A stretch of DNA of 47,641 nt from Liberiplasma sp046541015 (GTDB lineage Bacteria > Bacillota_I > Bacilli_A > Izemoplasmatales > Izemoplasmataceae). The notes under the pieces are model-generated. The model made no database searches. It was not told the origin of the DNA and saw nothing but the letters and a program-made list of their open reading frames with translations. The DNA lies in contig JBKHEA010000010.1 of NCBI GenBank assembly GCA_046541015.1, forward strand, positions 1 to 47,641, written 5' to 3'. This document shows, piece after piece, positions 7,152-15,048 of this stretch. The position numbers were made by a program, and so were the translations under genes. Each line of letters begins with the position of its first letter. Position 1 is the stretch's first letter.

Positions 7152-7679
7152 ATGAAAAAATTATTAGCTATTCTTTTCACATTGTCACTTGTATTTGTTT
7201 TAGGTGCATGCTCAACTGAAGAAGGAGATTACGAACCAGGTGTATACTTCGGATACTCAGAAGGTGGAGAAAACTCATTCGCAGTTGTTACAGTAGATGA
7301 AAACGGATTTATCTCTGAAGTCTTAATTGACACTGTTTACTTAAAGCAAGATGCTGAAGGTAACCTTACATGGGAAGGCCGTGGTGGTAATGAAGCTACT
7401 GGTTATGCAACAACTAAACGTTCATTAGATGACGGATGTGGTTACCACATGCATACAGATAAAGACGTTGTTGATTGTAGTGTTGAAGGTGAATTAATGT
7501 GGCATGAACAAGTTGACTTAATTGCTGATGCAGTTATCGAAGCTCAAGATGTACCAGATTTTGAAATCGTTGATGGTAAAATCGAAGACGATTCAGCTGA
7601 TGCAGTTGCTGGTGTATCAATCACAGTTACTTCTTACCTTGATGCAATTGAAGATGCTTTAGATCAAGCTAAAAAATAA
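7152..7679 (+). CDS. Abundant surface lipoprotein with an FMN-binding-like domain (PplA-like)
   Basis: A 175-residue protein. It has a Lys-rich start, a hydrophobic segment and lipobox LGAC with C20 as the lipidated residue. The mature part has one domain ending in DSADAVAGVSITVTSY followed by a helix. This matches the C-terminal flavinylation motif region of FMN-binding domains (usual D-x-[ST]-G-A-[TS]), with A-G-V-S in place of S-G-A-T. Family members such as PplA carry covalent FMN and pass electrons outside the cell. Codons are biased to TAC, TTC and AAC, unlike its neighbours, and the promoter is near consensus, so it is probably highly expressed. It is monocistronic with its own terminator. 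Confidence 0.7.
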   Translation: MKKLLAILFTLSLVFVLGACSTEEGDYEPGVYFGYSEGGENSFAVVTVDENGFISEVLIDTVYLKQDAEGNLTWEGRGGNEATGYATTKRSLDDGCGYHMHTDKDVVDCSVEGELMWHEQVDLIADAVIEAQDVPDFEIVDGKIEDDSADAVAGVSITVTSYLDAIEDALDQAKK

Positions 7680-7703
7680 CTCTCATCCTAAGTGAGTTAG
7701 CCA

Positions 7704-7732
7704 AAAAACCGATATGAAAATATCGGTTTTTT
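7704..7732 (+). terminator. Rho-independent terminator of the lipoprotein gene
   Basis: AAAAACCGATAT-GAAA-ATATCGGTTTTT: a perfect 12-base-pair stem with a GAAA tetraloop and a U tract. Confidence 0.92.
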
Positions 7733-7772
7733 ATTTTCTAAAACATGCTATGATAATAATAGGTGATTAATC

Positions 7773-8624
7773 ATGGACATAGAAGCTAAAAGTATTGTAC
7801 TACCTAATAAAACATTTAATCTCTATAAAGGGTGCTCTCACGGTTGCATTTATTGTGACTCAAGAAGTCTTTGTTATCAAATTGACCAATTTGAACAAGT
7901 AAAAGTAAAAAAAGATGCTGTTACTATTTTAAGCAAAGAATTGGCATCTAAGCAAATTAAGGCAATTTTAAAAACGGGTGGGATGAGTGATCCTTATGTC
8001 CACATAGAAAAACAACTTGAGATCACTAAAAAAAGTTTAGAAATCATCTACCACTATGGATTTGGTATTAATGTATTAACGAAAAGTAACATGATATTAA
8101 GAGATTTAAAACTGTACGAAAAAATAAACAAACGTCACAAAGCGATTGTGCAAATGACCATTACAACAACCGATGATTACTTGGCTAAGCTTATTGAGCC
8201 TAATGTTACCCTGCCATCTGATCGCTTAAAGACTTTAAAAATCTTTAGTGACTCAGGCATAACAACAGGGATTTGGATGACGCCATTGTTACCTTACATT
8301 AATGACACTAAAGTAAATATTACATCAATCATTAAAGCTGCAAGCAAGGCTAATGTTAAATTTATTATAGTTTTTGGCTTTGGGACAACCTTAAGAGAAG
8401 GCAGTAGAGAATATTTCTATCAAGCTTTAGATGAAAAATTCCCTGGTTATCGCAAATTATATGAAAAAACATACAAAAATCAATATATTTGCGATAGTCC
8501 AAAAGCGTTAGAACTTAAAAGACACTTTGAAGAAACATGTGAATTATATAATATCATTTATAAACACGATGAAATCAGCGAACTATGTGCGCATAAACCT
8601 TATATTCAACAAACCTTACTATAA
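7773..8624 (+). CDS. Radical SAM protein of the SplB-like/PA0069-Rv2578c group
   Basis: A 283-residue protein. CSHGCIYC (C21, C25, C28) is the CxxxCxxC cluster motif that binds the [4Fe-4S] cluster and SAM. The preceding NLYKGC, and then KTGGMSDPYVHIEK and LTKSNMILRDL, are typical of the DNA-repair-lyase-like radical SAM family (COG1533). These proteins resemble spore photoproduct lyase but lack its thymine-dimer region, and their substrates are unknown. It is monocistronic with a short leader. A shared terminator separates it from the convergent metQ. Confidence 0.85.
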   Translation: MDIEAKSIVLPNKTFNLYKGCSHGCIYCDSRSLCYQIDQFEQVKVKKDAVTILSKELASKQIKAILKTGGMSDPYVHIEKQLEITKKSLEIIYHYGFGINVLTKSNMILRDLKLYEKINKRHKAIVQMTITTTDDYLAKLIEPNVTLPSDRLKTLKIFSDSGITTGIWMTPLLPYINDTKVNITSIIKAASKANVKFIIVFGFGTTLREGSREYFYQALDEKFPGYRKLYEKTYKNQYICDSPKALELKRHFEETCELYNIIYKHDEISELCAHKPYIQQTLL

Positions 8625-8659
8625 AAAACACTTCTAAGAAAAATTCTTAGAAGTGTTTT
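8625..8659. terminator. Bidirectional terminator between the radical SAM gene and metQ
   Basis: AAAACACTTCTAAGAA (8625-8640) pairs perfectly with TTCTTAGAAGTGTTTT (8644-8659) around AAA. A/T runs at both sides let it serve both converging units. Confidence 0.92.
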
Positions 8660-8676
8660 AATTAAATTAAGTTTTC

Positions 8677-9489
8677 TTAAGCAGCAGGAACCACTGATCC
8701 ATTGTATTCTTCACGAATCCAGTTTTGAACTTGTTCACTTTGTAAAACTTCGATAAGTTTTAAGATGAAAGGATCATCTGCATTTTCTGATGCCGCTACT
8801 AAAATGTTAACATATAAACTTGCGCTACCTTCTAAAACTAAGGCATCTTCTAACGGGTTTAGTCCGTTATCAAGCGCATAATTACCATTGATTAAAACAG
8901 CATCTCCAGAAAGATTGTCGTAGTTAGTAAAAAGTTGTGTAGGGTCAACTTCATTAAAGGTTATTGTTTTTGATGAAGAAAATAAAGTTGGTAAATCATT
9001 AATTGAACTATTAACAATCTGTTCTTCCGTTGTTGTTTCATTTAAAGTGATTAAATCAGCTTCTTCAAGTAACCCTAATAATCTTGGGCGATCTGATGGT
9101 GAGTTTGAGATAATCAGTTCTAAAGTATCAGGTAAAGCATCTAATGAATCATACTCTTTTGTATAAAGACCAATTGGTTCAACATGAACGCCACCAACAT
9201 TGACAAAATCGTAATCATGTTCTTCAATTTGAAGATTTAAATAAGGGGTGTGTTGGAAAAAGTTTGCGATGATATCATTGCTATCAAGCGCTACATTAGG
9301 TAAAACATAATCAGTAAAGATAACAATTTCAAATTCATAGCCTTCTTCTTTTAATAATGGTTTTACATATTCTAAAATTTCTGCGTGAGGTACCGGGGAT
9401 GCACCGACTTTATAGATATCCTCTCGTTGACATGCAGAAAGAATTAAAGCAAATAAACTAATTAATGCTAAACTAAATATTTTTTTCAT
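8677..9489 (-). CDS. metQ: Methionine ABC transporter substrate-binding lipoprotein
   Basis: A 270-residue NlpA/MetQ family protein. Signal peptide with lipobox LSAC puts the lipid anchor on C20. VGASPVPHAEIL at the mature N-terminus and the NDIIANFFQHTPYL segment are family hallmarks that line the methionine pocket. It delivers methionine to MetI/MetN. It is last in the metN-metI-metQ operon, 11 bases after metI, and under the SAM riboswitch upstream of metN. Confidence 0.93.
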   Translation of the reverse strand: MKKIFSLALISLFALILSACQREDIYKVGASPVPHAEILEYVKPLLKEEGYEFEIVIFTDYVLPNVALDSNDIIANFFQHTPYLNLQIEEHDYDFVNVGGVHVEPIGLYTKEYDSLDALPDTLELIISNSPSDRPRLLGLLEEADLITLNETTTEEQIVNSSINDLPTLFSSSKTITFNEVDPTQLFTNYDNLSGDAVLINGNYALDNGLNPLEDALVLEGSASLYVNILVAASENADDPFILKLIEVLQSEQVQNWIREEYNGSVVPAA

Positions 9490-9500
9490 TGGGTTCTCCT

Positions 9501-10148
9501 TTAAATGTGTGATATTTTTTTTGCGACGAAATCGCCGATATATTGCAAAGTAAGAATAATAAAAATGATTAATAATGTTGCAATTATGGTTACATCTTGT
9601 TGGTTACGGGCATAGCCATACAAATAGGCTAAATTACCTAACCCACCAGCACCAATTGCACCAGCAATGGAAGTATAACCAGTAATTGCAATACTTGTTA
9701 CGGTAATCCCTCGTACTAAACTTTTTTTAGATTCAGGGATTAAAATTTTTGTAATAATCGCTTTTGGTTTAGCCCCAAAAGAAAGGCCAGTTTCTTTTAA
9801 ATACTTTCCTTTTTCGTTAAGTGCTAATTCAACTAGTCTTGCATAAAATGGGGTTGCACCAATGACTAATGCTGGTATTGCAGCACTTGGTCCTAAGATT
9901 GTACCGACTAAGATTCTTGTGATTGGGATTAACAAAACTATTAAGATTAAGAAAGGTATGCTTCTTCCAATACTTGTGTAAATGGATAAAATGCTATATA
10001 AGTATTTATTAGGTTTTAAACCGGCTTCATCGGTTGTATATAATAAAATACCTAATAACAATCCTAAAATAAAGACAAAAAATGTAGAGAGTAGTGTCAT
10101 ATAAATTGTTTCTAAAAAAGCATTATAATACACTTCAAAATCAATCAT
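9501..10148 (-). CDS. metI: Methionine ABC transporter permease
   Basis: A 215-residue inner-membrane protein with about five transmembrane segments and the binding-protein-dependent transport (EAA) loop around ETGLSFGAKPKAIITKILIPE. It also has the typical MetI stretches SIGRSIPFLILIVLLIP and AGAIGAGGLGNLA. It forms the channel of the MetNIQ importer. Its start overlaps the 3' end of metN by 8 bases, so translation is coupled. Confidence 0.93.
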   Translation of the reverse strand: MIDFEVYYNAFLETIYMTLLSTFFVFILGLLLGILLYTTDEAGLKPNKYLYSILSIYTSIGRSIPFLILIVLLIPITRILVGTILGPSAAIPALVIGATPFYARLVELALNEKGKYLKETGLSFGAKPKAIITKILIPESKKSLVRGITVTSIAITGYTSIAGAIGAGGLGNLAYLYGYARNQQDVTIIATLLIIFIILTLQYIGDFVAKKISHI

Positions 10149-11130
10149 CTATAATCACAACTCCTTGGTCAGTTAACCCTTTTTTAAAGGCATCAATATC
10201 GTTTCCAGTAACACTTAGTAGCATGACGCCTTCTTGTTTGGGCATTACATTCGCAAATAAGATATTAAAAGTAACGTCAAAGGTTTTTGTTAGATCACTT
10301 AATAAGCTTTCAGCGGTTAATGATTTTGGGAATTTTAAGCTTATTAAGTTTGGAAGATGAGGAAACGATGCAGCAATATCTTTCATGTTAAATCCAATCA
10401 GTTCAACGAGTTCTTTTGTGATGGTGTGTTTAGGATTAAACAAGATTTGATCGACTTCACCTGTTTCTACAATACGCCCTTCATACATAACAGTGACTTC
10501 ATCACAAATGGCTTTAATAGCATGCATATCATGGGTTACAAAGACAACTGTTAAAGATTTAGTCATTTGTAATTTTTTGATTAGGTTTAAAATGCTTTTG
10601 GTTGTTAGAGGATCTAGGGCACTTGTGATTTCATCGCATAGTAAAATGCTTGGGTCATTGATTAAGGCTCTAGCAATCCCAACACGCTGTTTTTGTCCGC
10701 CAGAAAGTTGATCAGGATAAGATGTTTCATAGTTGGTTAATCCAACTTCACTCAATAAATCCAAAGCTTTCTTATAATCTTCTTTACGAACTTTTCTATG
10801 GATACTGATAGGAAACAAAATATTGTCAATCACAGTTTTATTTTCTAAAAGGTTAAAATTTTGAAAAATCATGCCTAGTTTTTGCCTAAGCATTCGTGTG
10901 GACTCCTTATTGAGTTTCTTAATATCTTGATAATCAAAAATACTAATAACACCAGAGTCAACTGGTTCTAGTTTATTTAGTGTTCGAACTAAAGTGCTTT
11001 TTCCAGCCCCACTAAGACCAATAATACCGTGAATCGTATTGGATTTTATCGTTAAATTAACCTCGTCTAAAGCTTGGATGGGTTTATCATTTGATAAGTA
11101 GCGTTTGTTGACTTGAGTCAGTGTAATCAT
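10141..11130 (-). CDS. metN: Methionine ABC transporter ATP-binding protein with NIL domain
   Basis: A 329-residue ATPase. Walker A GLSGAGKST at 38-46, Q-loop in GMIFQNFNLL, signature LSGGQKQR, Walker B ILLCDEITSALD and the H-loop VTHD are all present. The C-terminal 80 residues form the NIL (ACT-like) domain, which binds methionine and inhibits transport when the cell is replete. It is the first gene after the SAM-type riboswitch. GGAGGT lies 5-6 bases upstream of ATG 11130. Confidence 0.95.
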   Translation of the reverse strand: MITLTQVNKRYLSNDKPIQALDEVNLTIKSNTIHGIIGLSGAGKSTLVRTLNKLEPVDSGVISIFDYQDIKKLNKESTRMLRQKLGMIFQNFNLLENKTVIDNILFPISIHRKVRKEDYKKALDLLSEVGLTNYETSYPDQLSGGQKQRVGIARALINDPSILLCDEITSALDPLTTKSILNLIKKLQMTKSLTVVFVTHDMHAIKAICDEVTVMYEGRIVETGEVDQILFNPKHTITKELVELIGFNMKDIAASFPHLPNLISLKFPKSLTAESLLSDLTKTFDVTFNILFANVMPKQEGVMLLSVTGNDIDAFKKGLTDQGVVIIDD

Positions 11131-11147
11131 GGGTTACCTCCTAAAAA

Positions 11148-11177
11148 TAAAAAAAAGTATTTCACAATGAAATACTT
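11148..11177 (-). terminator. Terminator of the metNIQ riboswitch expression platform
   Basis: On the minus strand AAGTATTTCA-TTG-TGAAATACTT (11177 down to 11155) is followed by a T-rich run. The 5' arm and loop contain TTCATT, complementary to AATGAA in the 3' strand of aptamer P1, so the terminator and an antiterminator exclude each other. Confidence 0.88.
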
Positions 11178-11189
11178 ACTATTTTTAGC

Positions 11190-11285
11190 ATTCATTGCTG
11201 GGCATTAGCCCCTCGATAAGAGCACCTAATTAAATAGGTTGCTGTCGCTTCAACGGTTATCTTACCTCCACGACTCTTAATGAAT
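11190..11285 (-). promoter_or_regulatory. SAM-I-type (S-box) riboswitch of metNIQ, somewhat divergent
   Basis: Read on the minus strand. P1 is ATTCATT (11285-11279) paired with AATGAAT (11196-11190). Inside are AAGAG, GTGGAGG, the conserved core TGAAGCGACAGCAACC, then AGGTGCTC and a GGGCTAATGCCC hairpin. These correspond to the S-box blocks GAGG-GGAGGGA, TGAA-CCGGCAACC and GGTGC. The transported substrate and the terminator downstream agree with SAM control. Some core positions differ from consensus, so a related SAM-clan variant is possible. Confidence 0.8.
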
Positions 11286-11304
11286 ATCCCTAAGTTATGA
11301 GACT

Positions 11305-11333
11305 ATTGTATGAAAATGCATGGTCAATGTCAA
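11305..11333 (-). promoter_or_regulatory. Promoter of the metNIQ riboswitch leader
   Basis: On the minus strand TTGACA (11333-11328), a 17-base spacer, TACAAT (11310-11305). It is positioned 20 bases before the aptamer. Confidence 0.8.
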
Positions 11334-11422
11334 AGTAAAATAAATGAAAATGTTTTCAATAAAAAACAATAAATATTAAGTAAAAATTAACGAAATGTTA
11401 AAATAATGTAACTGGTTTACTA

Positions 11423-11451
11423 TTGTAAGCGCTAAACTTAAATGATATAAT
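11423..11451 (+). promoter_or_regulatory. Promoter of the diguanylate cyclase gene
   Basis: TTGTAA (11423-11428), 17-base spacer, TATAAT (11446-11451), followed by the leader of the GGDEF gene. Confidence 0.65.
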
Positions 11452-11479
11452 ACAAAAGGTCTTAACAAAGGGGGCTTAT

Positions 11480-12400
11480 ATGAATCGTAATTATGAGTAT
11501 TTTTTAAGTCAATATAACTTAGATGTTTTGAATGATGTTTTAAGTAAAAAAGATCAGCATATTGAGTTTGTTTTTGATATTAAGAAAAAGCCTGTAACCC
11601 TTTATCTCATCAAAGGAGATATTACCTTACTTGGGCTACCTAATAAGAAAAGATTTGTCTTTAATGAACTTTTACCTTATGTAGAAACGGATAATGCCCT
11701 TGCAGAAATTGAAGGCAAGCGGTCTTTTAATCATGACCTTGTAAAAAAAATCTATCAAATGAACGATGATTTATATGTTTTCATACCGCTTAGAGCAAGT
11801 GATAAAACCCTTTGGTTAACCGTTGGCTTTTATACACTGCTGAAAAAAGATAATAAACCATCTCTTATTCACGGTAAAATCCATCGTGTTTCTTATGAAA
11901 CTCCCTTAGAAATAACGTATTATAAAAAAGCTTATCAAGATGAACTTACAGGTCTTTTTACAAGAGAAACATTAAAATTACATTTTGAAAAACCAATTGT
12001 TCATGAAAATGCTTATGGATTGTATATTGATTTGGATCATTTTAAAACAGTCAATGATCAATATGGTCACAAAATGGGTAATGTTGTTTTGCAACAAATT
12101 GCTGAAATATTCATCAATCAATGGGAGAAAAATGTTATTTACTACCGCTTAGGTGGGGATGAATTCTTTGTGTTTATTTGGAATCATAGTATTAAGGATT
12201 TAGAAAAAAGAGCTAAGTGGATCATCAATATTATTGAAAATTTAAGTTATAAAGGCATTAAATTTAATATAAGTGCATCAATAGGAATCGTTCCAATTAA
12301 CAAAGGAATGAATGATTATGCAACTATATTAGATTTAAGCGATGAAGCGATGTATCAAATAAAACGCTCAGGACCAGGACAATATAACATCTTGATTTAG
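11480..12400 (+). CDS. GGDEF-domain diguanylate cyclase
   Basis: A 306-residue soluble protein. Residues 1-150 form an unrecognised sensor-like domain without membrane segments. Residues 154-306 are a GGDEF domain: DELTGLF (154-160), DLDHFKTVND (184-193), the active-site loop LGGDEF (GGDEF at 225-229), and SASIGIVP. All catalytic residues are intact, so it should make cyclic di-GMP from two GTP. I see no RxxD inhibitory site five residues before GGDEF, so feedback inhibition is doubtful. It is monocistronic, with AAGGGGG upstream. A partner phosphodiesterase lies at 24.8 kb. Confidence 0.93.
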   Translation: MNRNYEYFLSQYNLDVLNDVLSKKDQHIEFVFDIKKKPVTLYLIKGDITLLGLPNKKRFVFNELLPYVETDNALAEIEGKRSFNHDLVKKIYQMNDDLYVFIPLRASDKTLWLTVGFYTLLKKDNKPSLIHGKIHRVSYETPLEITYYKKAYQDELTGLFTRETLKLHFEKPIVHENAYGLYIDLDHFKTVNDQYGHKMGNVVLQQIAEIFINQWEKNVIYYRLGGDEFFVFIWNHSIKDLEKRAKWIINIIENLSYKGIKFNISASIGIVPINKGMNDYATILDLSDEAMYQIKRSGPGQYNILI

Positions 12401-12467
12401 CGCCTTGTAAAAAGTAGAGTTTTATGAGAAAATACTTACATTTAAATACCATTTTTGGAGGTTTATT

Positions 12468-13469
12468 ATGGCTAAAGAAAACAAAGTACTAAATTATTTT
12501 GTAAAGACTTTAAACGGCATGGCTTATGGGTTGTTTTCAACCTTAATCATTGGAGTAATTATAAGACAAATAGGAATTTTTTCAGAAATAGATGCTATAT
12601 TCGACTTAGGTCTAACACTAATGGGCTTAATGGGTGTTGGTATTGGCCTTGGTGTTGCATGGAGTTTAGATTTAAAAGGCTTGTCACTTATTGCAGGGGC
12701 TATGGCTGGTGGGATTGCAACTAGTTTAGTTGCTCCAGATCCAGTGGTTGCTTATTTAACAAGTATTGCAGCAATTGAAGGGTTAAGGTTTATCTTAAGA
12801 AAGAAAACACCATTAGATATCTTATTAATTCCTTTAGTTAGTGCATTTATTGCACTCGTTGTTGTTTTGTTGATTGGCGAACCTGTTCGTTTGACAATGG
12901 CATTGATTGGAGACTTTATCCAAACCGCAACAACGCTACAACCATTCTTAATGGGAGTAATTATTGCCGTTGTTATGGGTATGGCACTCACTGCACCAAT
13001 TTCTAGTGCAGCCATAGCAATCTCCATTCAACTTTCAGGCATTGCTGGTGGAGCTGCGGTTGTAGGTGGTGCAGTTCAAATGATTGGCTTTGCGGTTATG
13101 TCTAGAAAAGATAATAACATTGGGACAGTCATCTCAGTTGGTTTAGGTACGAGTATGTTACAGTTCAAAAATATCTTGAAAAGACCGATTATATGGTTAC
13201 CGACCATCATTATATCAGGTATTTTAGGTCCATTATCAACAATGGTTTTTAAAATTGAAACCAATTTTACAGGAAGCGGTATGGGAACAAGTGCATTTAT
13301 TGGTCAATTTATGACGATTGAAGCGATGGGTAATAGAGGATTAGTTTGGCTTTATATCATAGTTTTACACTTTGCCTTACCAATCATCTTAGTTGGGGTT
13401 GTTGATTACTTCTTTAGAAAAAAAGGGCTCATCAAACCTGGAGATTTATCTTTGAAAACGAACGAATAA
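12468..13469 (+). CDS. Orphan PTS EIIC_2 family membrane protein (PfoR-like)
   Basis: A 333-residue protein with about nine transmembrane segments and Gly/Ala-rich helices. Features such as LTAPISSAAIAI, GGAVQMIGFAVMSRKDN and GLGTSMLQFKNILKRP are typical of the PTS_EIIC_2/COG3641 (PfoR) family. That group resembles PTS permeases, but its members often stand alone and transport or sensing roles are not settled. No EIIA, EIIB or sugar gene is nearby. ATG 12468 follows GGAGG. A terminator begins on its stop codon. Confidence 0.78.
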   Translation: MAKENKVLNYFVKTLNGMAYGLFSTLIIGVIIRQIGIFSEIDAIFDLGLTLMGLMGVGIGLGVAWSLDLKGLSLIAGAMAGGIATSLVAPDPVVAYLTSIAAIEGLRFILRKKTPLDILLIPLVSAFIALVVVLLIGEPVRLTMALIGDFIQTATTLQPFLMGVIIAVVMGMALTAPISSAAIAISIQLSGIAGGAAVVGGAVQMIGFAVMSRKDNNIGTVISVGLGTSMLQFKNILKRPIIWLPTIIISGILGPLSTMVFKIETNFTGSGMGTSAFIGQFMTIEAMGNRGLVWLYIIVLHFALPIILVGVVDYFFRKKGLIKPGDLSLKTNE

Positions 13470-13492
13470 GCGAGCAATCGCTTATTTTTTTT
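13467..13492 (+). terminator. Rho-independent terminator of the PTS IIC-like gene
   Basis: TAAGCGA-GCAA-TCGCTTA hairpin followed by eight T. The stop codon is part of the stem. Confidence 0.92.
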
Positions 13493-13506
13493 GCATAAGA
13501 TTATAC

Positions 13507-13530
13507 ATACTTACAAAAAGTAAGTATAAT
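13507..13530 (+). promoter_or_regulatory. Inverted repeat overlapping the -10 box of the mhq-like operon (candidate operator)
   Basis: Arms ATACTTAC (13507-13514) and GTAAGTAT (13520-13527) are perfect inverted copies separated by AAAAA. The right arm overlaps a TATAAT (13525-13530). The arrangement fits repression by a dimeric regulator of the MarR/PadR type. No such regulator gene is adjacent. Confidence 0.55.
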
Positions 13531-13559
13531 AAGACTATCCTTTTAAAGGTTGTGATAAT

Positions 13560-14459
13560 ATGGCGGTCAATGGGTTGCATCATATTAGTATGATAGTTCA
13601 CCATCCCCAAAAAACCATTGATTTTTATCAAGGTATATTAAAGCTGAAACTGATTAAACAAACTGTAAATTTTGACGACCCATATACTTATCATTTATAT
13701 TTTGGGAATAAGAATCAAGCAATAGGTAGCTTAGTAACTTTCTTTCCTTGGTTAGGCGGAAAAAAAGGAAAACTTGGAGATGGCCAAGTTTATCGGATTC
13801 AGTTTAAGATTCCTAAAGGTGCTTTGCCTTATTGGGAACATAGGTTCAATGAAAATCAAGTAAACGTAAAATCACTCACAGATACAAATCATAAAGGTAT
13901 TTTGTTTTATGACCCTGATAATATAGCGTATGAGTTAATAGAAACCAATACACAATCTAAATCTTTAGACATAAATGGTTTTCATGGCATAAAGCTTTAT
14001 TCAGCAATGCCTTATAAAACAAAAGATACTTTGATAAACCTTTTAGATTTTACCTTGTTAAGTGAAGAAAAAACGCATATCCATTTAGAAAACAACGCAT
14101 ACCACATCACCATTAAATATAGTAATCAAACAAGCGCTTATGGGGTTGGTAGTGTTCACCATGTTGCCTTTTCATTAGAAAATGATGAATTAATGGTTGA
14201 TGTTATCGATAAACTAAAAAGGTCCAATCATCATCCAACTAGTGTTAAAGATCGCCTTTATTTTAAATCGGTTTATTTTAAAGAACCAGGTGGCAACCTC
14301 TTTGAAATTGCTACCAATAACCCAGGGTTTTTGGTTGATGAATCAATCGACACGCTAGGAACCTCTTTAAAAATTCCCCCTATTCATCAAGATAAAAAAA
14401 CAAGCATTATAAAAAGGCTTATGCCTTTAGAATTGAGGCAAGACAGTGAAGAACTTTAA
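13560..14459 (+). CDS. Ring-cleaving dioxygenase/glyoxalase-like protein of the MhqO type
   Basis: A 299-residue protein of two VOC (vicinal oxygen chelate) repeats. The first starts NGLHHISMIV; the second is around residues 140-265, with SVHHVAFSLEN and NLFEIATN providing the His and Glu metal ligands. MhqO/MhqA-family proteins are linked to resistance to quinones and diamide in Bacillus. It starts the operon with a flavin reductase-like gene (14-base overlap) and a carboxylesterase. Enzymatic activity on hydroquinones is inferred from family and context. Confidence 0.8.
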   Translation: MAVNGLHHISMIVHHPQKTIDFYQGILKLKLIKQTVNFDDPYTYHLYFGNKNQAIGSLVTFFPWLGGKKGKLGDGQVYRIQFKIPKGALPYWEHRFNENQVNVKSLTDTNHKGILFYDPDNIAYELIETNTQSKSLDINGFHGIKLYSAMPYKTKDTLINLLDFTLLSEEKTHIHLENNAYHITIKYSNQTSAYGVGSVHHVAFSLENDELMVDVIDKLKRSNHHPTSVKDRLYFKSVYFKEPGGNLFEIATNNPGFLVDESIDTLGTSLKIPPIHQDKKTSIIKRLMPLELRQDSEEL

Positions 14460-15048
14460 ACCGAATGGATTAGATAAACAAACACTATATAGTATACTTA
14501 CTAGCTTGGTTAGTCCTAGACCAATTGCTTTAGTATCCACAAAAAATAGTGATGACTCAGTTAATATTGCGCCGTTTAGTTATTTTAATTTAGTTACCAT
14601 TAAACCTATCCCACGAATTGCCATCAGCATCGCAAAGAAAATAGATGCATCATTAAAAGATACCGCTTTAAATATTCAAAAGAAGAAACTGTTTAGAGTT
14701 CATCTTGTTACAGAAGACATTATTGAGTCAATGAACGAAACTGCCACAAACTTACCTTATGGAAGAAGTGAACTATCAATCAGTGGTTTTACGATTGATC
14801 CTAATGATGACTTAGGACTAAAAATCTTTGAAGCCAGTGCATCATTTTTATGTGAACTAGGTCAAATCATATCCTTTGAATCTGCGGATTTATATATTGC
14901 AAAGATTTTAAGTATAGATGTTGATGAGGCATTTATGACTAGCGATCATGAAATCGATATACTAAAATTAAACGTTGTAGGAAGACTATCTAAAAACGAT
15001 TATAATATCGTAAAGGATAAAATCACAATTAGGAGGAAAACGCTATGA
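14446..15048 (+). CDS. Flavin reductase-like FMN-binding protein
   Basis: A 200-residue protein starting at GTG 14446 within the end of the dioxygenase gene. SPRPIALVSTKN near residue 23 and NIAPFSYFNLVTIKPIPRIAIS are the split-barrel flavin-binding signatures of the flavin reductase-like (DUF447/HpaC-related) family. Such proteins reduce or carry FMN, sometimes serving as quinone or nitro-compound reductases. In Bacillus mhqNOD a nitroreductase occupies this place, so this gene may be the functional substitute. It overlaps the next gene as ATGA. Confidence 0.82.
   Translation: MKNFKPNGLDKQTLYSILTSLVSPRPIALVSTKNSDDSVNIAPFSYFNLVTIKPIPRIAISIAKKIDASLKDTALNIQKKKLFRVHLVTEDIIESMNETATNLPYGRSELSISGFTIDPNDDLGLKIFEASASFLCELGQIISFESADLYIAKILSIDVDEAFMTSDHEIDILKLNVVGRLSKNDYNIVKDKITIRRKTL

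Noticed and set aside
10094..10711. Plus-strand frames opposite metN and metI
   Set aside because: Shadows of the ABC transporter genes, with no ribosome binding sites.
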